This document shows positions 7,863 to 14,592 of a stretch of 19,414 bases of DNA, in pieces. Within the stretch, counting starts at the first letter, position 1. Each line of letters starts with the position of its first letter. The stretch spans positions 1 through 19,414 of the forward strand of contig DAOUPQ010000008.1 of assembly GCA_030626085.1 (NCBI GenBank), read 5' to 3'. The stretch is from Flavobacteriia bacterium. Lineage in GTDB: Bacteria; Bacteroidota; Bacteroidia; Flavobacteriales; Flavobacteriaceae. Made by a program: the position numbers and the translations under genes. The notes under the pieces are model-generated. The model was not told where the DNA came from, ran no database searches, and saw nothing but the letters and a program-made list of their open reading frames with translations.

Positions 7863-8048
7863 CCTTTAAAGTGCTTATATCTTTACCCTTTTTTTATAGA
7901 ATACCTTCCTTCCGGGTATTCAAATCACGTTGTAAAAAAATTAAAAATACACTCACTTACATCGGTTGAATCAATCTCCATCACTTCAACCCTTTTTATG
8001 TTTCATAGAATTTTTTAAATTGTACTAATTAATACACTTAATAAATAT
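7829..8048 (-). ncRNA. Candidate operator-controlled small RNA (~220 nt)
   Basis: Between promoter C and a strong terminator there is no convincing protein gene. The predicted minus-strand transcript starts near 8048 and ends in the U-run at 7836-7829. It contains three hairpins: GGTTGAA/TTCAACC (7991-7985 with 7970-7964, 14-nt loop containing ATGGAGA), GAATACC/GGTATTC (7921-7915 with 7905-7899, purine loop containing GGAAGGA), and the terminator stem (7862-7852 with 7847-7837). Purine-rich loops joined by AU-rich linkers fit a trans-acting regulatory RNA. The only short frame of note encodes 18 residues (7981-7925), so a tiny protein is an alternative. By promoter it belongs to the same predicted regulon as Hsp20. 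No known RNA family is recognised. Confidence 0.6.
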
Positions 8049-8117
8049 TGCACAAAGATATTATAGTCAAAAATACAAAACAATGACGTTCGTCATCAAA
8101 AAGACTGATTCTCGTCA
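8048..8117 (-). promoter_or_regulatory. Promoter C: tandem CRP/FNR-like operators upstream of the candidate small RNA
   Basis: Minus strand: -7 box TATCTTTG at 8060-8053; inner operator TGACGAACGTCA at 8084-8095 (centre 8089.5, a perfect palindrome in the CGTCA half-sites); outer operator TGACGAGAATCA at 8106-8117 (centre 8111.5). Operators are 22 bp apart and the inner centre is 36.5 bp from the -7 G, as in A and B. The outer operator ends only 17 bp from the stop codon of the 4-TM protein gene. A second TAnnTTTG match lies nearer, at 8075-8068, as in promoter B. Confidence 0.75.
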
Positions 8118-8134
8118 GCTTTTTGAACAAAAAC

Positions 8135-8521
8135 TTAAATTTGCACCCATCCATAAGCTTGATTTAATAAAAATACACCCAAAATAAAGAGTGAAAAAAG
8201 AAAAAATTGAAACCATTTAAAACCAATCTTTTCAATCCACTTTGTAGCAACATCAGGAAATGAAAACCTGGTAACTCCTTTTGTAAAAGTTAACCATCCT
8301 AATAAGGTTATGATCAAACGCCAATCTGTTACCCATAAATTATGGGCAAGAATATTTAATAAACCAATGGTTATTGCCAAGATTGATGTTGTTATCATAA
8401 ATTTTTCATCACCAGTAAAATCAAATAGTTGTTTAATTCGTTTAGGGTTAAAAATTAATAAAACAAAAAAAGTTATTAAGTACCAACCCCAAAATTTGGC
8501 TAAAAAAATTGTTGTATCCAT
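8135..8521 (-). CDS. Small integral membrane protein with four predicted TM helices
   Basis: A 128-residue hydrophobic protein with predicted helices at about 8-24, 43-62, 66-82 and 102-124. Aromatic residues cluster at the helix ends and a positively charged loop (NPKRIKQ) follows helix 1, suggesting its orientation. No catalytic or metal-binding motif is visible and I do not recognise the family. It begins 4 bp after the stop of the tandem universal stress protein, so the two are surely co-transcribed and possibly translationally coupled. The next downstream elements are the operators of promoter C; no terminator is seen between, so read-through into the small RNA locus is possible. Confidence 0.75.
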   Translation of the reverse strand: MDTTIFLAKFWGWYLITFFVLLIFNPKRIKQLFDFTGDEKFMITTSILAITIGLLNILAHNLWVTDWRLIITLLGWLTFTKGVTRFSFPDVATKWIEKIGFKWFQFFLFSLFILGVFLLNQAYGWVQI

Positions 8522-8525
8522 ATTA

Positions 8526-9377
8526 TTATTTGGTTTTATGTAATACTAATAAAGGTATATTGCTGTGAAAACTCAATTCTTCAACTTTAGGTTTAAAAAA
8601 TAATCTTTGAAAGAAATTATAATGTTTTGCAATAATGGTTATCAGATCAACATCACCTCTACTTTGCGTGAAACAGTTTAGAGCCTCTTCAAAATCTATG
8701 TTTGTTAAGGTATGATAACTATGCGGTACTTTATCAAAAATTTTATCTAATATCTTTTTATTAAATTTTTGTTCTTCATCTAAATCACCTTTTTCATCAA
8801 AAAGTAAAATTCTGACATTTGACTGATGTATCTTTGATATTTCAACCAATTGGTCTAGTTCTTCTTCTTTATAAGGTATTCTAAAATCTGTTGGAAAAGT
8901 AATCTCCAACGGTTTTTGATAAACTGAATTTTCAGGTACAGCCAACACATTACAATTGGTTTTCATAATAACATCACCGGTATTACTTCCCATAAAAATT
9001 TCTTTGGCACCAGTAGCACCTTTTGTTCCCATCACTATTAGGTCAATATTATTTTTTTTAATATTATTTTCAACTGAATTAATAAAAAAATTATAATCAC
9101 TAATTATTTCAAATTGATGATTTTTACCTTTTCTATCTTTGAATTGATCAACTGTCTTCTTTAAATTTTCCTGCGATGACTTTAACAAAATTTCCTCCAT
9201 TTCAGCAATGTTATACTCATCAAAAGATGTCTTATCCATATCAGGAGCCACATATGGGATTCTGTAAATATTTAATAGATAGAACTTACATTCAACTTCT
9301 TTAAAGAAATTTATTGCATAGTGAATTGCATTGATTGAATTATCTGAAAAATCGGTAGGCAAAAGTATATTTTTCAT
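8526..9377 (-). CDS. Universal stress protein with one intact and one degenerate Usp domain
   Basis: A 283-residue cytoplasmic protein made of two Usp domains. Domain 1 (about 1-150) starts NILLPTDFSDNS and carries the complete ATP-binding signature G-x2-G-x9-G-(S/T): Gly117, Gly120, Gly130-Ser131, then NVLAVPE. Domain 2 (about 155-283) keeps the fold outline (LEITFPTDF at the start, HSNIPLLVLHK at the end) but has lost the glycine signature, having FFQRLFFKPKVEEL in its place, so it probably does not bind nucleotide. Tandem Usps with one dead domain are common in Bacteroidota. It follows the RR-CRP regulator by 79 bp and precedes a membrane protein by 4 bp. The family is associated with stress, hypoxia and growth arrest; the exact function is unknown. 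Confidence 0.93.
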   Translation of the reverse strand: MKNILLPTDFSDNSINAIHYAINFFKEVECKFYLLNIYRIPYVAPDMDKTSFDEYNIAEMEEILLKSSQENLKKTVDQFKDRKGKNHQFEIISDYNFFINSVENNIKKNNIDLIVMGTKGATGAKEIFMGSNTGDVIMKTNCNVLAVPENSVYQKPLEITFPTDFRIPYKEEELDQLVEISKIHQSNVRILLFDEKGDLDEEQKFNKKILDKIFDKVPHSYHTLTNIDFEEALNCFTQSRGDVDLITIIAKHYNFFQRLFFKPKVEELSFHSNIPLLVLHKTK

Positions 9378-9456
9378 AATTTTAAATTTTATTGGTTAAT
9401 GCTTTACTTTATTTATAATCTTAAATTTTATCATTAAAACTCAATCTACTCCAAGA

Positions 9457-10491
9457 TCATTTAATATTATTTAATTTTTCTAAATTAATGATCTTTATAA
9501 AACTTCGATCGATCTCAATAATTTCATCTTCTTTTAATTCAGTTAATGCTCTGATCAATGATTCATTGGCTATCCCAATTAAATTTGCCAAATTTGAACG
9601 AGAAATTTCAACAGTACCATCATTGTTATTGATCGTATTTAATTGCAGTAAAATGTCAGCTGTTTTTTTTCTAACGGAACTATATACCAAATGAAATAAA
9701 TGAGATTTTACACCCTCTAAATTTTTTGACAAAATGTCTAAAAAATTAATTGCCAATTGTGGATTTTGCTTGACTAATTTTAAAAATTCTTCTTTAGTGA
9801 TCTTAATTAAAATTGTTTTTTTTGTGGTTACAGCACTTTCATTATGGGGTATATTTTGAATAAAAGAAGTAAAACCAAAAAATCTTTGTTCTCTAAAAAT
9901 ATCAATGATAAATTCTTTCCCATCTTCCCTGTTTTTTATAATTTTTACTTCACCCTTGATAATATAAAAAATATGATTGCTGTTATTACCTTCCCAATAT
10001 ACCTGTGTGTCTTTTCGATATATAAATTTTTCTTTATGACCAAAATATTTTATGATATCTTCAAAATTAGTGATCTCATTTACAGTGTATTCATCATGAT
10101 TTTTATTCTTGTCATAAATTTCTTTTCTTTTCAATCGAGACTCAATAGCGCTTAGTAATTCTGATTCTTCAAAAGGTTTTGTAATATAATCGCTCGCTCC
10201 TAAATTCATACCTTTTCTCATATCTTCACGCTTGGTCTTGGCAGTCATAAAAATAAATGGCGTTCTTTGTAATTCTTTATTTCTTAAAACAATTTGCAAC
10301 ACACCATAACCATTTAATTCGGGCATTAAAATATCACAAATAATTAGATCAGGTTTATGAATAATGGCTTTTTCAATTCCTTCTTTGCCATTTTTTGCAG
10401 TGATTACAAAATAACTTGCCAATGTTAATATTTCGGCAGTATTATCTCTTACAATAGCGTCATCTTCAATAAGTAGTATCTTTTTTTTCAC
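9457..10491 (-). CDS. Response regulator fused to a CRP/FNR-family transcription factor
   Basis: 344 residues in three domains. Receiver (1-122): acidic pair Asp10-Asp11, phospho-acceptor Asp53 in ICDILMPE, Thr83 and Lys105 (TKPF), so phosphorylation-competent. Cyclic-nucleotide-binding-fold domain (~148-245): IFYIIKGEVKIIK and FFGFTSF; the cAMP-contacting RSA of CRP is replaced by NESA, and there are no FNR-type Fe-S cysteines (the only Cys is 52), so neither cAMP nor an Fe-S cluster is the likely signal. HTH_Crp (~268-335): ISRSNLANLIGIANESLIRAL, with recognition-helix Glu310 and Arg314 matching CRP Glu181/Arg185 and FNR Glu209/Arg213, which read a TGA/TCA core. That predicts exactly the TGA-N6-TCA sites found in promoters A-C. 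It lies 30 bp after the histidine kinase, its presumed partner. Confidence 0.93.
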   Translation of the reverse strand: MKKKILLIEDDAIVRDNTAEILTLASYFVITAKNGKEGIEKAIIHKPDLIICDILMPELNGYGVLQIVLRNKELQRTPFIFMTAKTKREDMRKGMNLGASDYITKPFEESELLSAIESRLKRKEIYDKNKNHDEYTVNEITNFEDIIKYFGHKEKFIYRKDTQVYWEGNNSNHIFYIIKGEVKIIKNREDGKEFIIDIFREQRFFGFTSFIQNIPHNESAVTTKKTILIKITKEEFLKLVKQNPQLAINFLDILSKNLEGVKSHLFHLVYSSVRKKTADILLQLNTINNNDGTVEISRSNLANLIGIANESLIRALTELKEDEIIEIDRSFIKIINLEKLNNIK

Positions 10492-10521
10492 TTGAACAGA
10501 ATTTAAAAATTGATCCTTCTT

Positions 10522-11772
10522 CTAATTATTAAGTCGTTGTTCCATTTTTATAGGCAATCTTATTGTAAATGTTGTTTGTTTATTTTCAATACTTTTAAAA
10601 CTAATCGATCCTCCAAGAGCTTCAATATGGTGTTTTACAATATTTAATCCTATACCTGCTCCTTGAAAATGCAATGCGTTTTTAGCTCTAAAAAATCGTT
10701 TGAAAATTAATTTTTGATCATCCATAGGAATACCGATACCATTATCTTCAACCTTTACAGTAACATATTTATTGGTGTGAATCTCAATTTTTACAGTTGA
10801 ATTTACCGGAGAGTATTTAATGGCATTGTACAAAATATTTCTAAAAATGATCTCAACAATCTTTTCATCTTGAAATACTATAATATTATTTTTACAGGGT
10901 TTGAATTCTATCTTTTGTCCTTTTTTTAAAACTGATTGTGAATTTTTAATGATATTTCTAAAAAGGTCACAAAATTGAAAAGTGGTAAACTGATAGTCAA
11001 TTTTTTTGGTTTCAGTTTTTTCTAAAAATAGAAAATCATCCAAAATTGAATTGAGTTGATATACAAGTTTTTTTATAGTTTGTATATGATTATTAATATT
11101 TTTGCTTTTATACGTTTCATTATATTTATTAATTAAAGTTACTGAAGTTAAAATTCCGCTCAGTGGTGTTTTAAATTCATGCGATGCTAATGATAAAAAT
11201 TTGGTTTGCAATAAATTGAGTTCTTTCTCTTTTTTATAAGCAATATTGGCTCTATTTTCTGCTTTAATAGTTTTTTGAATTTCTTTTTTTAATCTTTTAT
11301 TCGATTTTTTTAATTCTTTAACTGCTCCCGTTAGTTCTTTAGTTTGTCTTTTAACTTCCTTTTTAAGTTTTAAGTTCAACATTTTTATTTTGATCTCTTC
11401 ATTCTTTCTATAACTAATATCTGTTATTAAAGCCTTAACATAGGTTTTCCCTTTATAATCAAAATAACTCAGTCCAATCTCTACATGAATAATTTTACCG
11501 TTTTTATGCAAACCAAAAAAATCTCTTCCTTTTCCTTTTTTAAATTTTTGTGGATTTTTATAATAAGAAATTAAATGTTTGAGATGTGTTTTACGAAATT
11601 CTTCAGGAATTAAAAAAGCAATATTCTTTTGTTCCAATTCTCCTTGATCATAACCAAATATTTCTTCAAAAGGGGCATTATTCATTATAATGGTACCTCT
11701 ATTATCAGTAAAACAAATACCTTCTAATAAAGTATCAAAACAAATTTTATAAAAATCTTCACCTATTAACAT
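10522..11772 (-). CDS. Soluble PAS-domain sensor histidine kinase
   Basis: 416 residues, no signal peptide or transmembrane helix, so a cytoplasmic sensor. PAS domain ~5-125 (IIMNNAPFEEIFGY, ending ALITDISYRK), a Lys/Glu-rich coiled coil ~126-190, HisKA with H-box SHEFKTPLSG (phospho-accepting His198), then HATPase: N-box NILYNAIKYSP (Asn316), G1 DNGIGIP (343-349), F-box KRFFR, G2 GAGIGLN (371-377). All catalytic boxes are intact. The PAS resembles FixL: His63 and Arg83 fall where FixL has its heme ligand His200 and distal Arg220, with the same 20-residue spacing, but three lysines replace the hydrophobic residues just before Arg83, so heme binding is possible, not proven. It is 30 bp upstream of the RR-CRP gene and surely its partner. 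No operator is seen at its own promoter. Confidence 0.93.
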   Translation of the reverse strand: MLIGEDFYKICFDTLLEGICFTDNRGTIIMNNAPFEEIFGYDQGELEQKNIAFLIPEEFRKTHLKHLISYYKNPQKFKKGKGRDFFGLHKNGKIIHVEIGLSYFDYKGKTYVKALITDISYRKNEEIKIKMLNLKLKKEVKRQTKELTGAVKELKKSNKRLKKEIQKTIKAENRANIAYKKEKELNLLQTKFLSLASHEFKTPLSGILTSVTLINKYNETYKSKNINNHIQTIKKLVYQLNSILDDFLFLEKTETKKIDYQFTTFQFCDLFRNIIKNSQSVLKKGQKIEFKPCKNNIIVFQDEKIVEIIFRNILYNAIKYSPVNSTVKIEIHTNKYVTVKVEDNGIGIPMDDQKLIFKRFFRAKNALHFQGAGIGLNIVKHHIEALGGSISFKSIENKQTTFTIRLPIKMEQRLNN

Positions 11773-11979
11773 GATAGATTTTTTTTAGATCGATCGTAAA
11801 ATTGAAAGCATTAAGTTACGAAATTTTTTGCAAATAGAAGATATCTTCTATTTTGAAAGTTTTAACTATTAAATTATGCTTAAGATCTGAAATTTGCTTG
11901 TTTTTGAATTTGAGGATCTAAATATCAAATATTCTGCATCATAAACCAATATAATTAGAAAAAAACATATTTTAGCATC

Positions 11980-12013
11980 TACCTAACCAGGTAAGAACAT
12001 TAACTTAAATTTG
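11980..12013 (+). promoter_or_regulatory. Promoter of the sulfatase gene with an upstream dyad
   Basis: TAAATTTG at 12006-12013 matches the Bacteroidota -7 box and would start transcription near 12018, ~34 nt before the sulfatase ATG. A clear TTG -33 box is not seen; instead a dyad TACCT-N4-AGGTA sits at 11980-11993, covering the -33 area, where a repressor or activator could bind. Sequence match only. Confidence 0.45.
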
Positions 12014-12051
12014 CATTTATAAACCTTTCGTTTGGTGGAGATCTTTCAAAA

Positions 12052-13611
12052 ATGAATTTCATTAACAATAACTTAAACATGAAAATAAAATATTTCCTTT
12101 TACTGATCATCCTAGTTGGTCATTTGACCGGTTGTCAAAAGCAAAACAAAATTGAAGAAACAAAACCTAATATTATCTATATCCTGGCAGATGATCTTGG
12201 ATATGGGGAGTTAGGAGTTTATGGACAAAAAAAAATTCAAACTCCAAACATTGATAAACTGGCTGCAAAAGGAATGTTATTTACCCAACATTATTCCGGT
12301 GCACCGGTTTGTGCTCCTTCAAGATACATGTTATTAACCGGTAAGCATGCCGGACATGCTCAAATAAGGGGAAATGATGAATGGGATTCTCGAGGTGATG
12401 TGTGGAACTATGAAAAAGCTGTTAATGATCCCAATTTAGAGGGACAACGGCCAATTTCAAATAATACAGTAACCTTAGGTGAAATATTACAAAAGGCAGG
12501 ATACAAAACTGCCTTAGTTGGTAAATGGGGTCTCGGAGCACCATTAACGGATGGTATTCCCAATAAAAATGGATTTGATTTTTTTTATGGTTATAATTGT
12601 CAACGTCAGGCACATCAACTATATCCAAAACACTTATGGAAAAATGAAGAAAAAGTCTGGCTGGATAATGAAATTATAGCACCTGGAACCAGATTGGACA
12701 AAGAAGCAGATACTATGGCTTTGGAAAGTTATAAAAAATATGATCAGAAAGATTACGCCCCAGCATTGATGCAGAAAGAAGTGATTAATTTTATTACTGA
12801 AAATAAAGATCAGCCTTTTTTTATGTACTATGCTTCACCGCTACCCCACTTACCTCTTCAGGTACCACAAGAATATGTTGATAGATATGTAAAACTACTT
12901 GGTGATGAAAAACCATATAATGGAAAAGCATATTTTCCAAATCGTTATCCTCATGCAGCGTATGCCGGGATGATCAGTTATTTAGATGATCAGGTTGGTG
13001 AAATAATAGCAAAATTGAAAGAACTGGGAATCTATGAAAATACCCTGATCATTTTTACAAGTGACAACGGTCCTACATATACGGGTGGCGTGGATGCTGA
13101 TTATTTTGATAGCGCCAAACCTTTTGCAAATAATTATGGCAGAACAAAAGGTTTTACTTACGAAGGAGGTATAAGAGTTCCTATGATTGCCAGTTGGCCA
13201 AATAAAATAAAATCTGGTAGTAAATCTGATCATATTTCAGCCTTTTGGGATATCTTACCAACATTTAGTGAGTTAATTAAAGTTAAAACACCAAAGGATG
13301 TAGATGGCATAAGTTTCTTGCCCACTTTATTAAGCAGTAAAGAACAGGTACAACATGAATTTTTATACTGGGAGTTTCCTAGCTATCATGGGCAACAAGC
13401 GGTAAGAATGGGTGATTGGAAAGGTATCAGAAAAAATATTTTTAAAGGAAATATGAAGATCGAATTGTATAACCTTAAAGATAACATTGCAGAAACAAAT
13501 GATGTTTCAGATCAAAATCAGGATATTGTGTCAAAAATAGAAACTATAATGAAAAATGAACATACGCCTGCTGAAATTGATCGATTTAAAATCAAACAAT
13601 TAGGAGATTAA
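12052..13611 (+). CDS. Lipoprotein sulfatase, formylglycine-dependent (type I)
   Basis: A 519-residue sulfatase that hydrolyses sulfate esters, probably on a polysaccharide or its oligosaccharides. Lipobox HLTGC (Cys28) implies membrane anchoring. The active-site cysteine is Cys87 in CAPSR, the C-x-P-S-R motif oxidised to formylglycine, followed by the expected LLTGKH. Metal ligands Asp47-Asp48 (LADDLGYG) and Asp338-Asn339 (TSDNGP), Lys158 (GKWG) and His266 (LPHLP) are in place. The start at 12052 is supported by GGAG at 12037-12040; an internal ATG at 12079 would give a shorter but equally good lipoprotein signal. A maturase (FGE or anSME) must be encoded elsewhere. It diverges from the histidine kinase and is not part of a visible SusC/SusD locus, so its substrate cannot be named. 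Confidence 0.92.
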   Translation: MNFINNNLNMKIKYFLLLIILVGHLTGCQKQNKIEETKPNIIYILADDLGYGELGVYGQKKIQTPNIDKLAAKGMLFTQHYSGAPVCAPSRYMLLTGKHAGHAQIRGNDEWDSRGDVWNYEKAVNDPNLEGQRPISNNTVTLGEILQKAGYKTALVGKWGLGAPLTDGIPNKNGFDFFYGYNCQRQAHQLYPKHLWKNEEKVWLDNEIIAPGTRLDKEADTMALESYKKYDQKDYAPALMQKEVINFITENKDQPFFMYYASPLPHLPLQVPQEYVDRYVKLLGDEKPYNGKAYFPNRYPHAAYAGMISYLDDQVGEIIAKLKELGIYENTLIIFTSDNGPTYTGGVDADYFDSAKPFANNYGRTKGFTYEGGIRVPMIASWPNKIKSGSKSDHISAFWDILPTFSELIKVKTPKDVDGISFLPTLLSSKEQVQHEFLYWEFPSYHGQQAVRMGDWKGIRKNIFKGNMKIELYNLKDNIAETNDVSDQNQDIVSKIETIMKNEHTPAEIDRFKIKQLGD

Positions 13612-13663
13612 TAAAACGTGAAAATGATAAAAAATCATTATCTTAACAAAAAGATTTTTTGAC

Positions 13664-14101
13664 ATGAAAAACATTATCGTTGCCATTGATATTCATAAGA
13701 ATGAAGAATTATTAGTAAATAAAGCAATAGAAATTGCTAAAAAATATGATGCAAAAATCTGGATCATTCACGCTTCAGCTCCTGATCCTGATTTTGTAAG
13801 CTATAAAGCAGGTCCGCAAAGTGTTCGTGATGACAGAGCTAAAACTTTGTTAATGGAAAATAAACTTATAGAAGATCTAACAAAAAAAGCCAAACAAAAG
13901 GGTATTGAAGCTACCGGTTTATTAATTCAAGGCGCAACGGTTTCTTTAATTATTGAAGAATGCGATAAATTACAAGCTGATCTGCTCATCATTGGGCATA
14001 AAAAACAAGGCTTCTTGCAAAGAATTTTAAAAGGTAGTGTTGCCGGTGGTATCTTAGAGAATACTAATATTCCATTATTGATAATTCCTATTACTGAATA
14101 A
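13664..14101 (+). CDS. Single-domain universal stress protein
   Basis: A 145-residue cytoplasmic Usp: it begins MKNIIVAIDIH, has ADLLIIGHKKQG, RILKGSVAGGIL and ends PLLIIPI. The ATP-binding signature G-x2-G-x9-G-(S/T) is nearly kept: the first Gly and the Gly-Ser pair are present at the right spacing but the second Gly is Lys, so nucleotide binding may be weakened. It lies 52 bp after the sulfatase on the same strand with no obvious promoter or terminator between, so co-transcription is possible. Unlike the other stress genes of the window it has no TGA-N6-TCA site. Family is clear, role unknown. Confidence 0.9.
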   Translation: MKNIIVAIDIHKNEELLVNKAIEIAKKYDAKIWIIHASAPDPDFVSYKAGPQSVRDDRAKTLLMENKLIEDLTKKAKQKGIEATGLLIQGATVSLIIEECDKLQADLLIIGHKKQGFLQRILKGSVAGGILENTNIPLLIIPITE

Positions 14102-14102
14102 T

Positions 14103-14360
14103 TTATTCAAATATCAAATTATCATTAAAACTTATCCCATCAATTTCATTTATATCTTCTAATTGAATGGATAAATGCTTAGTAATTTTTACTAGATAAT
14201 CCTCATTTTTAGTAGCAACTTCAATGGCTTTTATTGTTTCGTTCTTAGTATTCTTAAAAACAATCATATCAGATTCTGTGTAACCTTCGGGATATTTATT
14301 TCTTATCAATCTCAAAATATCGCGGGTTAAATTATGATAATCAACTATAACTCGTTTCAT
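14103..14360 (-). CDS. Small acidic protein of unknown function
   Basis: An 85-residue cytoplasmic protein without signal or membrane segment. It opens MKRVIVDYHNLTRDILRLI, then NKYPEGY...MIVFKNTKNETIKAIEV..., EDYLVKI, and ends with an acidic tail (about 66-85). This layout, a short helix, a (Y/F)P(E/D)GY turn and a beta hairpin, reminds me of a small uncharacterised protein common in flavobacteria, but I cannot name a family. It converges with the universal stress protein gene with one base between the stops, so overlapping 3' ends of the two transcripts are likely. Confidence 0.65.
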   Translation of the reverse strand: MKRVIVDYHNLTRDILRLIRNKYPEGYTESDMIVFKNTKNETIKAIEVATKNEDYLVKITKHLSIQLEDINEIDGISFNDNLIFE

Positions 14361-14592
14361 AATGTAGAAATTATAAATTAAATAATAGTCTCAAATTGAA
14401 ATATCGTGCAATATCATAAACAGATTTTACGATTACTTATTGTATAAACCTATAAAATGATAGGTTATAAATGTAAAAGGAATTTTTTTGTGTAGATAAT
14501 CATAAGTAAAATGCCATGCTTTTACCTTATCATTTTTTATAAAAAAGATTGAGTGTTAAAAAAACCGAAAGCAGAAACTAATAGGTTTAACC

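Noticed and set aside
7925..7981. An 18-codon frame on the minus strand inside the candidate small RNA, starting in the loop of its first hairpin
   Set aside because: Length is well within chance in AT-rich DNA, its start codon is in a hairpin loop and it has no clear translation signal of its own; kept only as an alternative reading of the small RNA.
9844..10155. A 103-codon frame on the plus strand opposite the RR-CRP gene
   Set aside because: It is antisense to a gene with intact domains, reads as Phe/Ile-rich sequence typical of AT-rich antisense frames, and has no family features.
13623..13639. AATGAT-N5-ATCATT hairpin between the sulfatase and the universal stress protein
   Set aside because: Only A/T-rich 6-bp arms and no directly following U-run; its TGA and TCA are 7 bp apart, so it is not one of the operators either.
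14447..14466. AACCTAT-N6-ATAGGTT inverted repeat downstream of the larger MORN gene
   Set aside because: Weak stem not followed by a U-tract on either strand; no support as a terminator or riboswitch.
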